DNA of 64,000 nucleotides. It comes from Loigolactobacillus jiayinensis (GTDB lineage: Bacteria; Bacillota; Bacilli; Lactobacillales; Lactobacillaceae). The position numbers and the translations under genes were made by a program. Below are positions 17,526 through 26,357 of the stretch, piece after piece; the stretch's first letter is position 1; each line of letters begins with the position of its first letter. The stretch covers positions 48,695-112,694 of the forward strand of contig NZ_RHOF01000003.1 of assembly GCF_003946445.1 (NCBI RefSeq), read 5' to 3'. A model generated the notes under the pieces. The model was not told the DNA's origin. It did not search any database and saw only the letters and a program-made list of their open reading frames with translations.

Positions 17526-18545
17526 TCAATCAAATGTCAAGACAATCTTGCGAGCCTGTTCTGGATGCTCATTCATTAAATTAAAAGCCTTCTGAACGTC
17601 CTTAATGTTGAAATGCTGATTAACAATACCATTATCATTCAATTGACCTTGTTCAATTGCCTTGATGATTGGTTCAAATTGGAATGCCTGGTGACGTGAA
17701 CCACAAATAGTTAATTGCTTTTGCATAATTGGTTTTTGTGTAATTTGAACTGTATCTTCTGAAAAGCCCAATGGCACAATTCTACCAGCAACTGAAGCTA
17801 AATCTAAACAGCTTTCAAACGTCTTAACAGCTCCGACTGCATCAATAACTACATTTGCCATTTCACCATTAGTCCAGTCATTAACGCGTTGCTTCAAGTC
17901 TTCTTTGCCAACGTTCACTGTCTGATCTGCCCCATTTTTACGGGCAAACTCTAATTTAGATTCTTCAACATCTGTAATCATAACTGTTGCGCCTTTGGCC
18001 TTAGCAACACGCAAAGCCAACTGACCAATTGTACCTGCACCTTGAATCAGTACTGTTTTACCTAAACCAACCTCTGCCCGCATTGTTGAATTACCAGCAA
18101 TTGTATACGGTTCTGACAATACAGCTGTAGTCCATGGAATTTTACTGTTAATTTTATGAATTTGTTTGAACGGCACCTTAACATATTCTTGCATCCCACC
18201 ATCAACATGGACACCTAATACTTTTAGATGTGCACAAGCATTGGGCATCCCTTGACGACATGCATAACACTTACCACAAGAAATAATTGGCTCAACAACA
18301 ACATGGTCCCCACTTTGCACCTCAGAAACATTCTTGCCAGTTTCAGTAATTTCACCAACAAATTCATGTCCCATTACCCGTGGTAACTTAGCAAATGGAT
18401 TTTCACCAAGATAAATATGATTATCACTACCGCAGATACCAACAACTTTCACTTTAACAATGACATCATCCGGCGCTTCAATTTGAGGTTTTGGTACATC
18501 AACTAAGCGTAAATCCTTTGTTCCATAAACACGTGCTGCTAACAT
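17526..18545 (-). CDS. Zinc-dependent dehydrogenase, RspB/LgoD-like, probable hexonate 5-dehydrogenase
   Basis: Medium-chain NAD(P)-dependent dehydrogenase of 339 residues. It keeps the catalytic zinc site (CGSDNHIYLG and GHEFVGE near residues 38-63), the structural zinc cysteines (CGKCYACRQGMPNAC) and the Rossmann motif VLIQGAGTIGQLALRVA. Its place between uxuA and a transporter suggests oxidation of a hexonate, such as L-gulonate to D-fructuronate or L-galactonate to D-tagaturonate, as known for RspB/LgoD relatives; this is inference. Start ATG follows AAGGGGAT. It is 23 bp downstream of uxuA in the leftward operon. Confidence 0.82.
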   Translation of the reverse strand: MLAARVYGTKDLRLVDVPKPQIEAPDDVIVKVKVVGICGSDNHIYLGENPFAKLPRVMGHEFVGEITETGKNVSEVQSGDHVVVEPIISCGKCYACRQGMPNACAHLKVLGVHVDGGMQEYVKVPFKQIHKINSKIPWTTAVLSEPYTIAGNSTMRAEVGLGKTVLIQGAGTIGQLALRVAKAKGATVMITDVEESKLEFARKNGADQTVNVGKEDLKQRVNDWTNGEMANVVIDAVGAVKTFESCLDLASVAGRIVPLGFSEDTVQITQKPIMQKQLTICGSRHQAFQFEPIIKAIEQGQLNDNGIVNQHFNIKDVQKAFNLMNEHPEQARKIVLTFD

Positions 18546-18568
18546 AATTAAAATCCCCTTTGTATTTA

Positions 18569-19639
18569 TTATTTATCTGACTTTTCAAGTGCTTCCCATA
18601 GACCATTTAAATAAGTTGCACCTAATGCACGATCATACAAGCCATAACCAGGGCGACCATCTTCACCCCAGATATTGCGACCATGGTCAGGGCGCACATA
18701 GCCATCAAACCCACTATCGTGCATAGCTTTCATCACATCGTACATGTCTAACGAGCCTTCGCTAGATAAATGAGCTGCCTCGTGAAAGTTACCTCTACTT
18801 GTATACTTAATATTGCGAGCATGGATAAATGGTGCCCGATCTTTCCGTACAAATTCTCGAATAATGGCAGGTACATCATTATCTGGATTTTCACCTAAAC
18901 TACCAGTACAAATTGTAAAACTATTATATTTTGATTCATGAAGCTCTTCAATTTTTACCATATCATCACGATTTTTATAAATCCGCGGTAACCCGAATAA
19001 TGGACGTGGTGGATCATCTGGATGCATTGCCATACGTACATCACATTCCTCGCAAACTGGAATAATTGCATCCAAGAAATATTTCAAATTATCAGTTAGC
19101 TTTTTTTCATCAACATCTTTATAAGCATCAAATAAATGCTTAATTTCGGCCAAACGTTCAGGCTCCCAGCCAGGCAAGATAAAACCTTTTGAATTATTTT
19201 TAATTTGATCAATCATTTCTTGTGGATCACTGGTCAATTTTTCAGCTTCAAATGCCATTACGTTAGATTGATCAGCTAATTGATAATGTAAATCTGTCCG
19301 TAACCAATCAAAGACAGGCATAAAATTATAACAAATAACTTTCACACCATACTCTGCCAAATTGCGAATTGTTGTTTTATAATTTTCAATATATTTATCC
19401 CGTGTTGGTTTACCAATTTTGATATCATCATGAATATTAACTGACTCAATAACGTCCATTTGCAAACCAGCAGCGTTAATTCCTTTTTTTAATGTTGCAA
19501 TCTTTGCTTTAGGCCAGACTTCACCAACAGGTACATCAAAGAGTGCTCCAACAACCTGTTTAACTCCTGGAATTTGTTTAATTTGTTGCAATTTAATTGG
19601 ATCATCTGCTGATCCAAACCATCTAAACCCCATTTGCAT
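18569..19639 (-). CDS. uxuA: Mannonate dehydratase
   Basis: Dehydrates D-mannonate to KDG using Fe2+ or Mn2+. The 356-residue protein shows the UxuA TIM-barrel features: MQMGFRWFGSADDPIKLQQIKQIPGV at the N-terminus, GWEPERL, RMAMHPDDPP, FCTGSLGENPDND-type ICTGSLGENPDND, FIHARNIK and YVRPDHGRNIWGE, with the metal-binding Cys, His and Asp residues. Family length is normal. Start ATG lies after AGAGAGGA. It is 21 bp downstream of uxuB. A second, unrelated type of mannonate dehydratase (ManD-like) is at 44 kb. Confidence 0.96.
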   Translation of the reverse strand: MQMGFRWFGSADDPIKLQQIKQIPGVKQVVGALFDVPVGEVWPKAKIATLKKGINAAGLQMDVIESVNIHDDIKIGKPTRDKYIENYKTTIRNLAEYGVKVICYNFMPVFDWLRTDLHYQLADQSNVMAFEAEKLTSDPQEMIDQIKNNSKGFILPGWEPERLAEIKHLFDAYKDVDEKKLTDNLKYFLDAIIPVCEECDVRMAMHPDDPPRPLFGLPRIYKNRDDMVKIEELHESKYNSFTICTGSLGENPDNDVPAIIREFVRKDRAPFIHARNIKYTSRGNFHEAAHLSSEGSLDMYDVMKAMHDSGFDGYVRPDHGRNIWGEDGRPGYGLYDRALGATYLNGLWEALEKSDK

Positions 19640-19660
19640 ATTGATATTCTTCCTCTCTAC

Positions 19661-21277
19661 TTATAGTTCAGCTAACGCGCTAGCTACTGAACCTGGTCCT
19701 ACATTTAATTGTCTAAATAGAGCCTCTACTTCATCCCCCAACCCAATCGCATATAAATCATGAGCAAAGATTTGTTTATTACTTAAGATTGGTTGTAGTG
19801 CTTCATGAATTAAGACTTTATCTTGTACTCCCAATTTGATTGAACGTAAATTGTTTTGCAACTGCTTTAGAAGTGGATCTGGACTAGGAGTAAAATCATT
19901 ACCTTGATCGTCAACTGCTAATAGATAACGGCACCAACCAGCTAAAATAAAAGGAATGTATTTCAAATCTTTAACATTTTTCGTTGGGTCATTCAGATAA
20001 TGCTGTATCGTTACACCATATCGAATTGAAATTTTTTGTGAAGTATCACTTGCAATTCTCTGCGGTGTATCAGGAATATTCTTGTTTGGTAGACGCTTAT
20101 CTAATAATTCATTAATGAATTGTGTTGGATTGATAATCTTAGGATCTCTAACTACAGGTAGGTCCTCATCAAAACCTAGTCCGCGAATTAATTTAACCAA
20201 ATCAGGATTAGCTACTTCTGCAGCAATTGAATCATATCCTAACAAACAACCAAAAATTGCTAATGACGTATGCAATGGATTTAAACATGCGGTTACTTTC
20301 ATTTGATCAGCATCATTAACTGTTTCACGATCGGTCAAAATCACTCCAGCATCCTCTAAGTTAGGACGGCCATTAGGAAATGAATCTTCGATAACTAAAT
20401 AGTGAACTTCTTCAGTATTACCAAACGGTGCTATATTAGTATGCTTTCTAGTGTGTAGAATAGTGGTATCCGCAACACCTTTATCTACTAAAATTTTAGC
20501 AACCGTTTCAGAAGGATTGGGTGTAATTCGATCAATCATTGACCAAGGAAAACTAACTTGTTTAGGATCTTCTAAATAGTCAATAAACCCATTCGAAACT
20601 AAATCATTTTTCTTCCAGCCTTTAGCTATAGTTAAAATTGCATCTTCAAAACGTTGACCATTTTCTGAAAAATTATCTGTACTCACCATTGCAATTGGTG
20701 CAGCATTAGCCTTATACCTAGCCAATAACAATCGAGCAATTGCGCCCATATTCGTACTTGCTAATTCTGGATTATTATTAATATCTGATTCTGCCTGAGT
20801 GGTCAAGTGCCCATCAATATCAGTTAACGCATAACCCTTTTCAGTAATTGACATTGTCACAAACTGCAGATTGGGATTTTCAAAAATTGATTTTAACTTT
20901 TGCCATCCTGCTAAATTCTCTTTATTGTAATAAATGCTGTCTGCTACACTTGCTAGCAATGTTTGTTGATACGTATTATCACTTTTCATGATCACTTGTA
21001 GCATTCTATTAGCATAAGGTTTATAGATTTCATCTATTACTTGCTCATCATATGTTTCGGCCACAATAATGCCACTAGTTAGTTCGCCCTTATTTAATAA
21101 CTTTTGTGCAATTGCAGCGTGGAAACATCTGAATAAGTTACCACCACCAAAATGCACCCAAATTGGTTTTTTGATAGTATTAGCTACAATGTCTGCTTGT
21201 TGATATTTTGGAACAGTAACGCCAGCTGCTGCAAATTGCTGAGCAGACTGTACATAATCATCTTTAATGCTAATCAT
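19661..21277 (-). CDS. uxuB: Fructuronate reductase (mannitol dehydrogenase family)
   Basis: NADH-dependent reduction of D-fructuronate to D-mannonate. The 538-residue protein has IWVHFGGGNLFRCFHAAIAQKLL (dinucleotide-binding start), VSTDNFSENGQRF, FPWSMIDRITPNPSE and the catalytic-region ACLNPLHTSLAIFG with conserved Asn and His. A long open N-terminal extension to 21406 is rejected: GGAGGACGAGCTA places the RBS just before the ATG at 21277, reading MISIKDD. It is the first gene of the leftward uxu operon. A perfect 22-bp palindrome at 21308-21329 lies in its leader, close before the RBS. Confidence 0.94.
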   Translation of the reverse strand: MISIKDDYVQSAQQFAAAGVTVPKYQQADIVANTIKKPIWVHFGGGNLFRCFHAAIAQKLLNKGELTSGIIVAETYDEQVIDEIYKPYANRMLQVIMKSDNTYQQTLLASVADSIYYNKENLAGWQKLKSIFENPNLQFVTMSITEKGYALTDIDGHLTTQAESDINNNPELASTNMGAIARLLLARYKANAAPIAMVSTDNFSENGQRFEDAILTIAKGWKKNDLVSNGFIDYLEDPKQVSFPWSMIDRITPNPSETVAKILVDKGVADTTILHTRKHTNIAPFGNTEEVHYLVIEDSFPNGRPNLEDAGVILTDRETVNDADQMKVTACLNPLHTSLAIFGCLLGYDSIAAEVANPDLVKLIRGLGFDEDLPVVRDPKIINPTQFINELLDKRLPNKNIPDTPQRIASDTSQKISIRYGVTIQHYLNDPTKNVKDLKYIPFILAGWCRYLLAVDDQGNDFTPSPDPLLKQLQNNLRSIKLGVQDKVLIHEALQPILSNKQIFAHDLYAIGLGDEVEALFRQLNVGPGSVASALAEL

Positions 21278-21700
21278 TAGCTCGTCCTCCAATGTTATGT
21301 TAATATTGAATACTAGCATGCTAGTATTCGCCAACACCGTTAATTTAGCATTTAATGAAATCGCTGTCAAATCAATTTCCACATTTTCCATCCTATTTAT
21401 CTTCATATTTTATTTAATTTACGGGAGGTATAAAACCGTTCACTTAAGGATAGTAGACTAGTAAATGTTATTTTTTTGTTCTATCTACAGCTAATCTTTA
21501 CTGCGGTCATGTTTGATACGTTCATTTAGAAATTTTCTTCAATAGTACCAATAGACTGTATTATAATTACCAATGATTTAATGTTATTATATTAGAGAAT
21601 ATGAAATTGATACTTTAGTGATTCACATTAATAATCTTCTTTGCGAATTATAACTATAAATTAAAATTTATTTCATAATGAAACTTGGGAAGTGAACAAA
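21278..21700. promoter_or_regulatory. Divergent promoter region between uxuB and the GntR/FCD gene
   Basis: AT-rich 423-bp gap with no credible gene. The only strong signal is the 22-bp palindrome at 21308-21329. Promoter boxes for the two divergent genes are not clear enough to mark. Confidence 0.5.
21308..21329. promoter_or_regulatory. Perfect 22-bp palindrome in the uxuB leader
   Basis: Half-site GAATACTAGCA followed by its exact complement. It ends about 14 bp from the uxuB RBS. It is the best candidate operator for the divergent GntR/FCD repressor; alternatively it folds as a hairpin in the uxuB mRNA. Confidence 0.65.
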
Positions 21701-22447
21701 ATGGCAGATAATCTTAAAGCTATCAAAGGTTTAGCTAGTGATTACGCTTATGAAGTTTTATATAACAAAATTATTTCCATCGATTTGGCTCCTGGCACTA
21801 GTGTTAGCCCAACTCAATTATCAAAAAATTTAGGAATAAGCCGTACGCCTATTCAACGCGCATGTACAAAATTGGCTGAAAATGGCTTGTTAGAAGTACT
21901 ACCACAGCGCGGATCTTACGTTTCATTAATTAATATTAATAGAGTATACGAATCTTTTTATATGCGAAATCTACTTGAACAAGCTGCAATACAACAGGTT
22001 TGCGGATTGAATGACCGAAATAAAGTTGCCTTTCTACTAGAACAAAACATCTATAATCAGCGTAAAGCATTAGAACATAATCTCTACGAAAAATACTTTG
22101 AATACGACAATAATTTTCATCATATCATCTATAATGCTGCAAATATGCTGTATATTGAACAAGCAATGGCTCAAGTATCACTCGATCAAAATCGTATCCG
22201 ACAATTAAAAATATTATCAAATATTCGCATTGATCCAACTCTTAACGAACATCAAAAAATTCTTGATTCAATTAAAAGCGGTGACGCAGATGCTGCCTCA
22301 TTTAATATCTACGTTCATATCTCTAAATTTGCGGAAGATACTATCTCGATTCATGAGAAATATCCAGATTACTTTTCAAACTGGAAAAGTGCCCAGGATA
22401 TTAAACCTAGTCTCCAAAAACAAAATTTCTATGGTTTTGGTAAATAG
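21701..22447 (+). CDS. GntR-family regulator, FCD subfamily
   Basis: Transcription factor of 248 residues divergent from the uxu operon and its probable repressor. The N-terminal winged HTH includes SPTQLSKNLGISRTPIQRACTKLAENGLL and the wing PQRGSYVS. The C-terminal helical FCD ligand domain shows YMRNLLEQAAIQQVC and YEKYFEYDNNFHHIIYNAANMLY, typical of UxuR/ExuR/FadR relatives, where D and H residues bind a metal. A GTG at 21692 is open but overlaps the GGGAAG box; the ATG at 21701 lies 8 nt after it. Ligand is probably fructuronate, mannonate or a related acid, by context. Confidence 0.88.
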   Translation: MADNLKAIKGLASDYAYEVLYNKIISIDLAPGTSVSPTQLSKNLGISRTPIQRACTKLAENGLLEVLPQRGSYVSLININRVYESFYMRNLLEQAAIQQVCGLNDRNKVAFLLEQNIYNQRKALEHNLYEKYFEYDNNFHHIIYNAANMLYIEQAMAQVSLDQNRIRQLKILSNIRIDPTLNEHQKILDSIKSGDADAASFNIYVHISKFAEDTISIHEKYPDYFSNWKSAQDIKPSLQKQNFYGFGK

Positions 22448-22449
22448 AA

Positions 22450-22491
22450 AAAATGGTCAGCATGATCTTATAAAATCATGCTGACCATTTT
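22450..22491. terminator. Bidirectional terminator
   Basis: Exact 16-base arms AAATGGTCAGCATGAT and complement, with A/T runs outside. It separates the convergent GntR and OYE genes. Confidence 0.9.
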
Positions 22492-22492
22492 G

Positions 22493-23584
22493 CTATTTAG
22501 CAATATCAACTAAGTATTTTTTACCTGCAGGCACTAAGCCACCGCCATCAGGGCCAATTAACCAAGTTACCATCCGTGGTGGCAACGCCAAATCGCTGGC
22601 TTGTTGCGCAGAGGTGATCGCCGTCTCCACGTCTTGGTCATGGGCTAATTTGTCCGCAAAGTCAGGCTCAGCAATCAACTCACGGGCCATCGCTACCAGG
22701 TCAGCATTGGCCAAAGCTGCGTCCGCTTCGGCCACACTGGTGCTGTGGGCGATAGTGATAAAAGCCGTCCGCCCGTTGATTTGCGCCTTGATCTGCTGAT
22801 TAAAATCAGGTTCAGTGGCGTGAATATAATTGATCCCAGTTTCAGCTAATTGGTCGATCAACTGCAAGGTTTCATCAATGTCGTAACCTGCACCATCTGT
22901 ATGTTTTTCAGTTGAGGTGATACGGTAACCGATAATAAAATCAGGCTTGTTCGCAACTGCCGCTTGTACGCTTTTAACTACTTCCAATGGGAAACGCATC
23001 CGTTTAGCCAGCGTCCCACCCCAATAATCCGTCCGCTTATTGGAATATGGCGAGAAGAATTGTTGCAACAAATGACCAAAAGCGCCATGAATTTCAACGC
23101 CATCGAACCCAGCTGCTAATGCCCGTTTAGCTGCTGCACCAAATTGAGCGACCACTTGCCAAACTTCGTCTTCAGTTAATTCAGTTACCGCCCCAGCAAC
23201 CTGATGGAACGCCACTGCGCTTGGTCCCACTACTTTGTGCAATTTTTCAAAAGAAACTTGTGCGTTGACCCCTGCATGATATAGTTGCACAACTGCTTTA
23301 TTACCGTGTGCTTTCATGGCTTTGGCTTCGGCCGCTAAGCCAGGGATAAAATGGTCGTCATATAGCGATTGTTGGTACGGAAACTTTTCGCCAAGCTCAC
23401 TAACCGCCGTGGCGCCAGTGATCAGCAATCCAGCCGCTCCGGCACGGCGCGTAAAGTAACGCGTATCATTTTGATCAATAACGCCATCCCAGTTAGCGCC
23501 TTTCGTCGTCATCGGTGCCATCACTACGCGATCAGATAAAACAACCCCATTATTTAATGTTAATGGTTGGTTCAATGAATTCAT
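22493..23584 (-). CDS. Old yellow enzyme family NADH:flavin oxidoreductase
   Basis: FMN-dependent ene-reductase type protein of 363 residues. Visible features are VMAPMTTKGANWDG near the N-terminus, VVQLYHAGVNA, FDGVEIHGAFGHLLQQFFSPYSNKRTDYWGG (active-site His and the strand that holds the flavin) and the late ANADLVAMARELIAEPDF phosphate-binding segment. Start ATG at 23584 follows GAGAGGAAG; an upstream in-frame ATG is inside the RBS. The gene stands alone between two uronate units, and no uronate step needs it. The physiological substrate is unknown. Confidence 0.87.
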   Translation of the reverse strand: MNSLNQPLTLNNGVVLSDRVVMAPMTTKGANWDGVIDQNDTRYFTRRAGAAGLLITGATAVSELGEKFPYQQSLYDDHFIPGLAAEAKAMKAHGNKAVVQLYHAGVNAQVSFEKLHKVVGPSAVAFHQVAGAVTELTEDEVWQVVAQFGAAAKRALAAGFDGVEIHGAFGHLLQQFFSPYSNKRTDYWGGTLAKRMRFPLEVVKSVQAAVANKPDFIIGYRITSTEKHTDGAGYDIDETLQLIDQLAETGINYIHATEPDFNQQIKAQINGRTAFITIAHSTSVAEADAALANADLVAMARELIAEPDFADKLAHDQDVETAITSAQQASDLALPPRMVTWLIGPDGGGLVPAGKKYLVDIAK

Positions 23585-23737
23585 CGGATAACTTCCTCTC
23601 ATTTATAAAACGCTTCATAACTATTATTTGCTAATGTGTGCGATTTCGCAAGCAATTCTAGTGTATCTGTATATCTAATACCCAATTGACGCATAAAATA
23701 TATTGCCGGCAGCGGCAGTTATGGCTTTAAATAGGCT

Positions 23738-23751
23738 TGTAAGCGCTGTGT
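23738..23751. promoter_or_regulatory. cre-like site before the SGNH esterase gene
   Basis: TGTAAGCGCTGTGT matches the cre consensus except for the last two bases. It is 22 bp before the start codon, a position where CcpA would repress. Confidence 0.5.
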
Positions 23752-23773
23752 ATTTATTGAAATGGAGGCTACT

Positions 23774-25507
23774 ATGTTCTATCAAAAATTTTTATTCAAC
23801 ACGACGGAAAATGACGGTACCCATGTTGCTGCTACTGCCGTCTACTCCGCAGCCACACAATATGGTTTTGTTCCACCTAGCTCACCGCAAGAAGTTAACG
23901 TATTCCCTGGCAATGGTGGTTGGATCGCTAATAAAAAACTGACCCCAGACTTGCAACCACAGCAACACGATAACGGGGTTAGTTTGGCCAAAAGTCACCT
24001 CCCATTGTGCTTCGGCATTTGCGTACCAGAAGCGGGTAACTATCAAATCGCTGTAACTATTCAAGCTGGCGCAACGGCACTCAACAGTCTTAATCTGTAC
24101 TATGGTCGTCGTCAATTAGTTCGCGAACACCTCCATATAGCTGCACACCAGCAACTAACCATTGAGTTTTATGCACACGTGGGCAGCTATTATCAAGCCG
24201 TCGGTACCGCACCAATTAGCGACAATACCATGTACATTTCTGTGCTTGGCTTAACCAGCAACGCCACACTAAGTGCTATTTCCATCAAAGAAGCCGCTGT
24301 GCCGACGCTATATTTAGCTGGCGATTCGATCGTAGCCGATAATGAAGCCAAATTACCTTATGCTGGTCAAAGTAATGGCTGCGGCTGGGGGCAAATGTTG
24401 GCACCCTATTTTGATTTAGCAATCGATAACCAAGCACACAATGGTATGACGACAGCTTGCTTCCGTGACGATGGTCATTGGCAATTGATCGAACAAGCGT
24501 TGCAACCACAAGATATCGTTCTATTCCATTTTGGCCACAACGACCAAAAACGCCGCTATTTATCTGCTTATGGTGGCTTCTCGACTAATTTACGGCGCTT
24601 TATTAAGGACGTCCGTGCAAAAGGCGCTACGCCAATTTTAGTCACTTCATTAAGTCGCATTCCAAAACAAGACGCTAACGGTAAGTATGATTTACTCGCT
24701 GAATACGCGCAAGCCGAGTTACGGCTAGGCCAAGAATTGGACGTTCCAGTAATTGATTTACATCAGTTTTCTTTTGAACAGCTCTGCACGTTACAGGAGA
24801 AAGTTGATTTAACGCAATACTTCAATGACGCCGCTCATACTAATGATTACGGCGCCGCATTAGCCGCTAACTGGCTAGTCCAATTAATTACCCAACAAAA
24901 AATTGCACCACTCGCTAATTACATAACCACTGCCCCCAAGCCAATCACGTTACAAGCAACACTGCCAACTGAAAAACACTTTGCCAATGAACAACCCATC
25001 AGTAAGCAGCCCGTGCTTGGCTACAGCGACACTAAGTTTTTACCAGCCACAATTCAAAAAGAATTGCAGGTTGCACTACGCCTACACCTAATTGATCCCT
25101 GTGTTCGTTATCTGCATCCCTACGCCAATATGCCCCGCGGCCAATTTTTATATTTACTAGCTGCTGTGGCCAAACCGTTTGTCCAAAATGATTACCAAGG
25201 CCAATATGCAGATGTTTACCGCTACGAATGGGATGCCGCTTACGTGCAGGCGGCAATCGATGCACAACTAATCGATCCAGCTACTATTAGTGACGACCAA
25301 ATCCGGTTGGATGATCCACTCACTGGTCAAGAACTATTAAGCTTTGTTGTGCGCAACCTCCAGCCAATCACGCAGCGGCAACTTAGCCTTCGTGCCTGTG
25401 AAAAAATAGCGACACAACTGGGGCTCATTTGGCCAAATTATTCGGCGACTGCACCAGTTGATCGCCTCACGTGCCTGCTAACGCTCGTGCATGCCACTGA
25501 AATTTAG
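23774..25507 (+). CDS. SGNH/GDSL esterase (CE12-like) with C-terminal SLH-like repeats
   Basis: Probable deacetylase for acetylated rhamnogalacturonan fragments. The 577-residue protein has three parts. Residues about 1-175 form a beta-rich domain. Residues about 178-375 form an SGNH hydrolase with AGDSIVADN (catalytic Ser, about 185), FGHNDQKRR (block III) and DAAHTNDYGA (catalytic Asp and His, about 352-355). Residues about 415-577 resemble three SLH repeats (YSDTKFLP..., YADVYRYEWDAAYVQAAID..., a shorter ACEKIATQLGLIWP...). No signal peptide is visible, which conflicts with a surface role for SLH domains. ATG at 23774 is 5 nt after GGAGG. Function follows from the family and the pectin setting. 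Confidence 0.78.
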   Translation: MFYQKFLFNTTENDGTHVAATAVYSAATQYGFVPPSSPQEVNVFPGNGGWIANKKLTPDLQPQQHDNGVSLAKSHLPLCFGICVPEAGNYQIAVTIQAGATALNSLNLYYGRRQLVREHLHIAAHQQLTIEFYAHVGSYYQAVGTAPISDNTMYISVLGLTSNATLSAISIKEAAVPTLYLAGDSIVADNEAKLPYAGQSNGCGWGQMLAPYFDLAIDNQAHNGMTTACFRDDGHWQLIEQALQPQDIVLFHFGHNDQKRRYLSAYGGFSTNLRRFIKDVRAKGATPILVTSLSRIPKQDANGKYDLLAEYAQAELRLGQELDVPVIDLHQFSFEQLCTLQEKVDLTQYFNDAAHTNDYGAALAANWLVQLITQQKIAPLANYITTAPKPITLQATLPTEKHFANEQPISKQPVLGYSDTKFLPATIQKELQVALRLHLIDPCVRYLHPYANMPRGQFLYLLAAVAKPFVQNDYQGQYADVYRYEWDAAYVQAAIDAQLIDPATISDDQIRLDDPLTGQELLSFVVRNLQPITQRQLSLRACEKIATQLGLIWPNYSATAPVDRLTCLLTLVHATEI

Positions 25508-25513
25508 CGCAAA

Positions 25514-25546
25514 AAAAGTGTTGACCCTAGCGGCCAACACTTTTTA
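25514..25546. terminator. Bidirectional terminator
   Basis: AAAGTGTTG pairs with CAACACTTT around a short GC-rich loop region, flanked by A and T runs; shared by the esterase gene and kdgA. Confidence 0.85.
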
Positions 25547-25553
25547 TTTACCT

Positions 25554-26201
25554 CTATTTTGCAGCTTTGATGCGCTTTAATTCAGCCATGTACTTCTTGG
25601 CATTTTCAGTAACGCCAGCAAAGTCGTCATGATCAGCTGGGCCGACTAAGTTGCTGCCGGCACCGACTGCAGTAACGCCAGCCGCGAACCATTCGTGCAT
25701 GTTCTCTAAGTTGACGCCACCAGTTGGCATAATGCTTAATTGTGGGAATGGTGCCAAAACGGCCTTAACCATGCCAGGACCAGCAACACTACCAGGGAAT
25801 AATTTGATCAAATCAGCACCAGCTTCAAGCGCCGTTTGCATTTCAGTGATCGTCATGCAGCCTGGTGTGTAAGGAATTTGATACAGGTTACACATTTTAG
25901 CAACTGCTGCATCAAAGCTTGGGCTAACGACAAACTGAGCACCAGCCATGATCGCCAAACGAGCAGTGGTTGCATCTAAGACTGTACCAGCGCCAATAAC
26001 AGCGTCAGTATCGCCATAACGAGCAACTAAATCAGCGATAACCTTATCTGCCTGGGGTACGGTGAATGTTAATTCAATCCCCTTAACGCCACCAGCGATA
26101 ACGGCATCCGCAATTTTAGTTGCTTTTTCAGCGGTTTCACCACGAACGACTGCGATAACCCCAGCTTTTTCTAATTTCAACAAATTCTCAACACGTTGCA
26201 T
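25554..26201 (-). CDS. kdgA: KDPG aldolase (2-keto-3-deoxy-6-phosphogluconate aldolase)
   Basis: Cleaves KDPG to pyruvate and glyceraldehyde 3-phosphate, the last step of all uronate branches here. The 215-residue TIM-barrel class I aldolase has GVIAVVRGETAEKA, the catalytic Glu in GIELTFTVP, VIGAGTVLDATTA, and the Schiff-base Lys in ADLIKLFPGSVAGPG, followed by MPTGGVNLEN. Longer in-frame starts exist to 26249, but GAGAGG sits 9 nt before the ATG at 26201 (MQRVENLL). It follows the orphan IIC gene by 156 bp, and a symmetric operator-like site is in that gap. Confidence 0.95.
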   Translation of the reverse strand: MQRVENLLKLEKAGVIAVVRGETAEKATKIADAVIAGGVKGIELTFTVPQADKVIADLVARYGDTDAVIGAGTVLDATTARLAIMAGAQFVVSPSFDAAVAKMCNLYQIPYTPGCMTITEMQTALEAGADLIKLFPGSVAGPGMVKAVLAPFPQLSIMPTGGVNLENMHEWFAAGVTAVGAGSNLVGPADHDDFAGVTENAKKYMAELKRIKAAK

Positions 26202-26263
26202 TGATTTCATCCTCTCAATTTTAACTGCTACTTCACCAACATCAAGCAAACCAGCGTTTCCAA

Positions 26264-26284
26264 ATAGGAATTAGTATTTCCTAT
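26264..26284. promoter_or_regulatory. Symmetric site before kdgA
   Basis: Arms ATAGGAA and TTTCCTAT around TTAGTA. The 19-bp core TAGGAATTAGTATTTCCTA is the same length as the kduI palindrome TAAGAAACGTTATTTCTTA and agrees with it at 13 positions, with paired changes in both arms. It is a possible variant site for the IclR regulator. Confidence 0.4.
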
Positions 26285-26357
26285 CTACCTAATAAAGTAT
26301 AACCCTTTGACCAAAAAAGCAAGCAGAACTTCTTGATTCAGATATTTCTGGTACGAT

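Noticed and set aside
21278..21406. 43-residue N-terminal extension of UxuB
   Set aside because: The GGAGG box lies inside it just before the ATG at 21277, and the extension covers the 22-bp palindrome; the family starts near that ATG.
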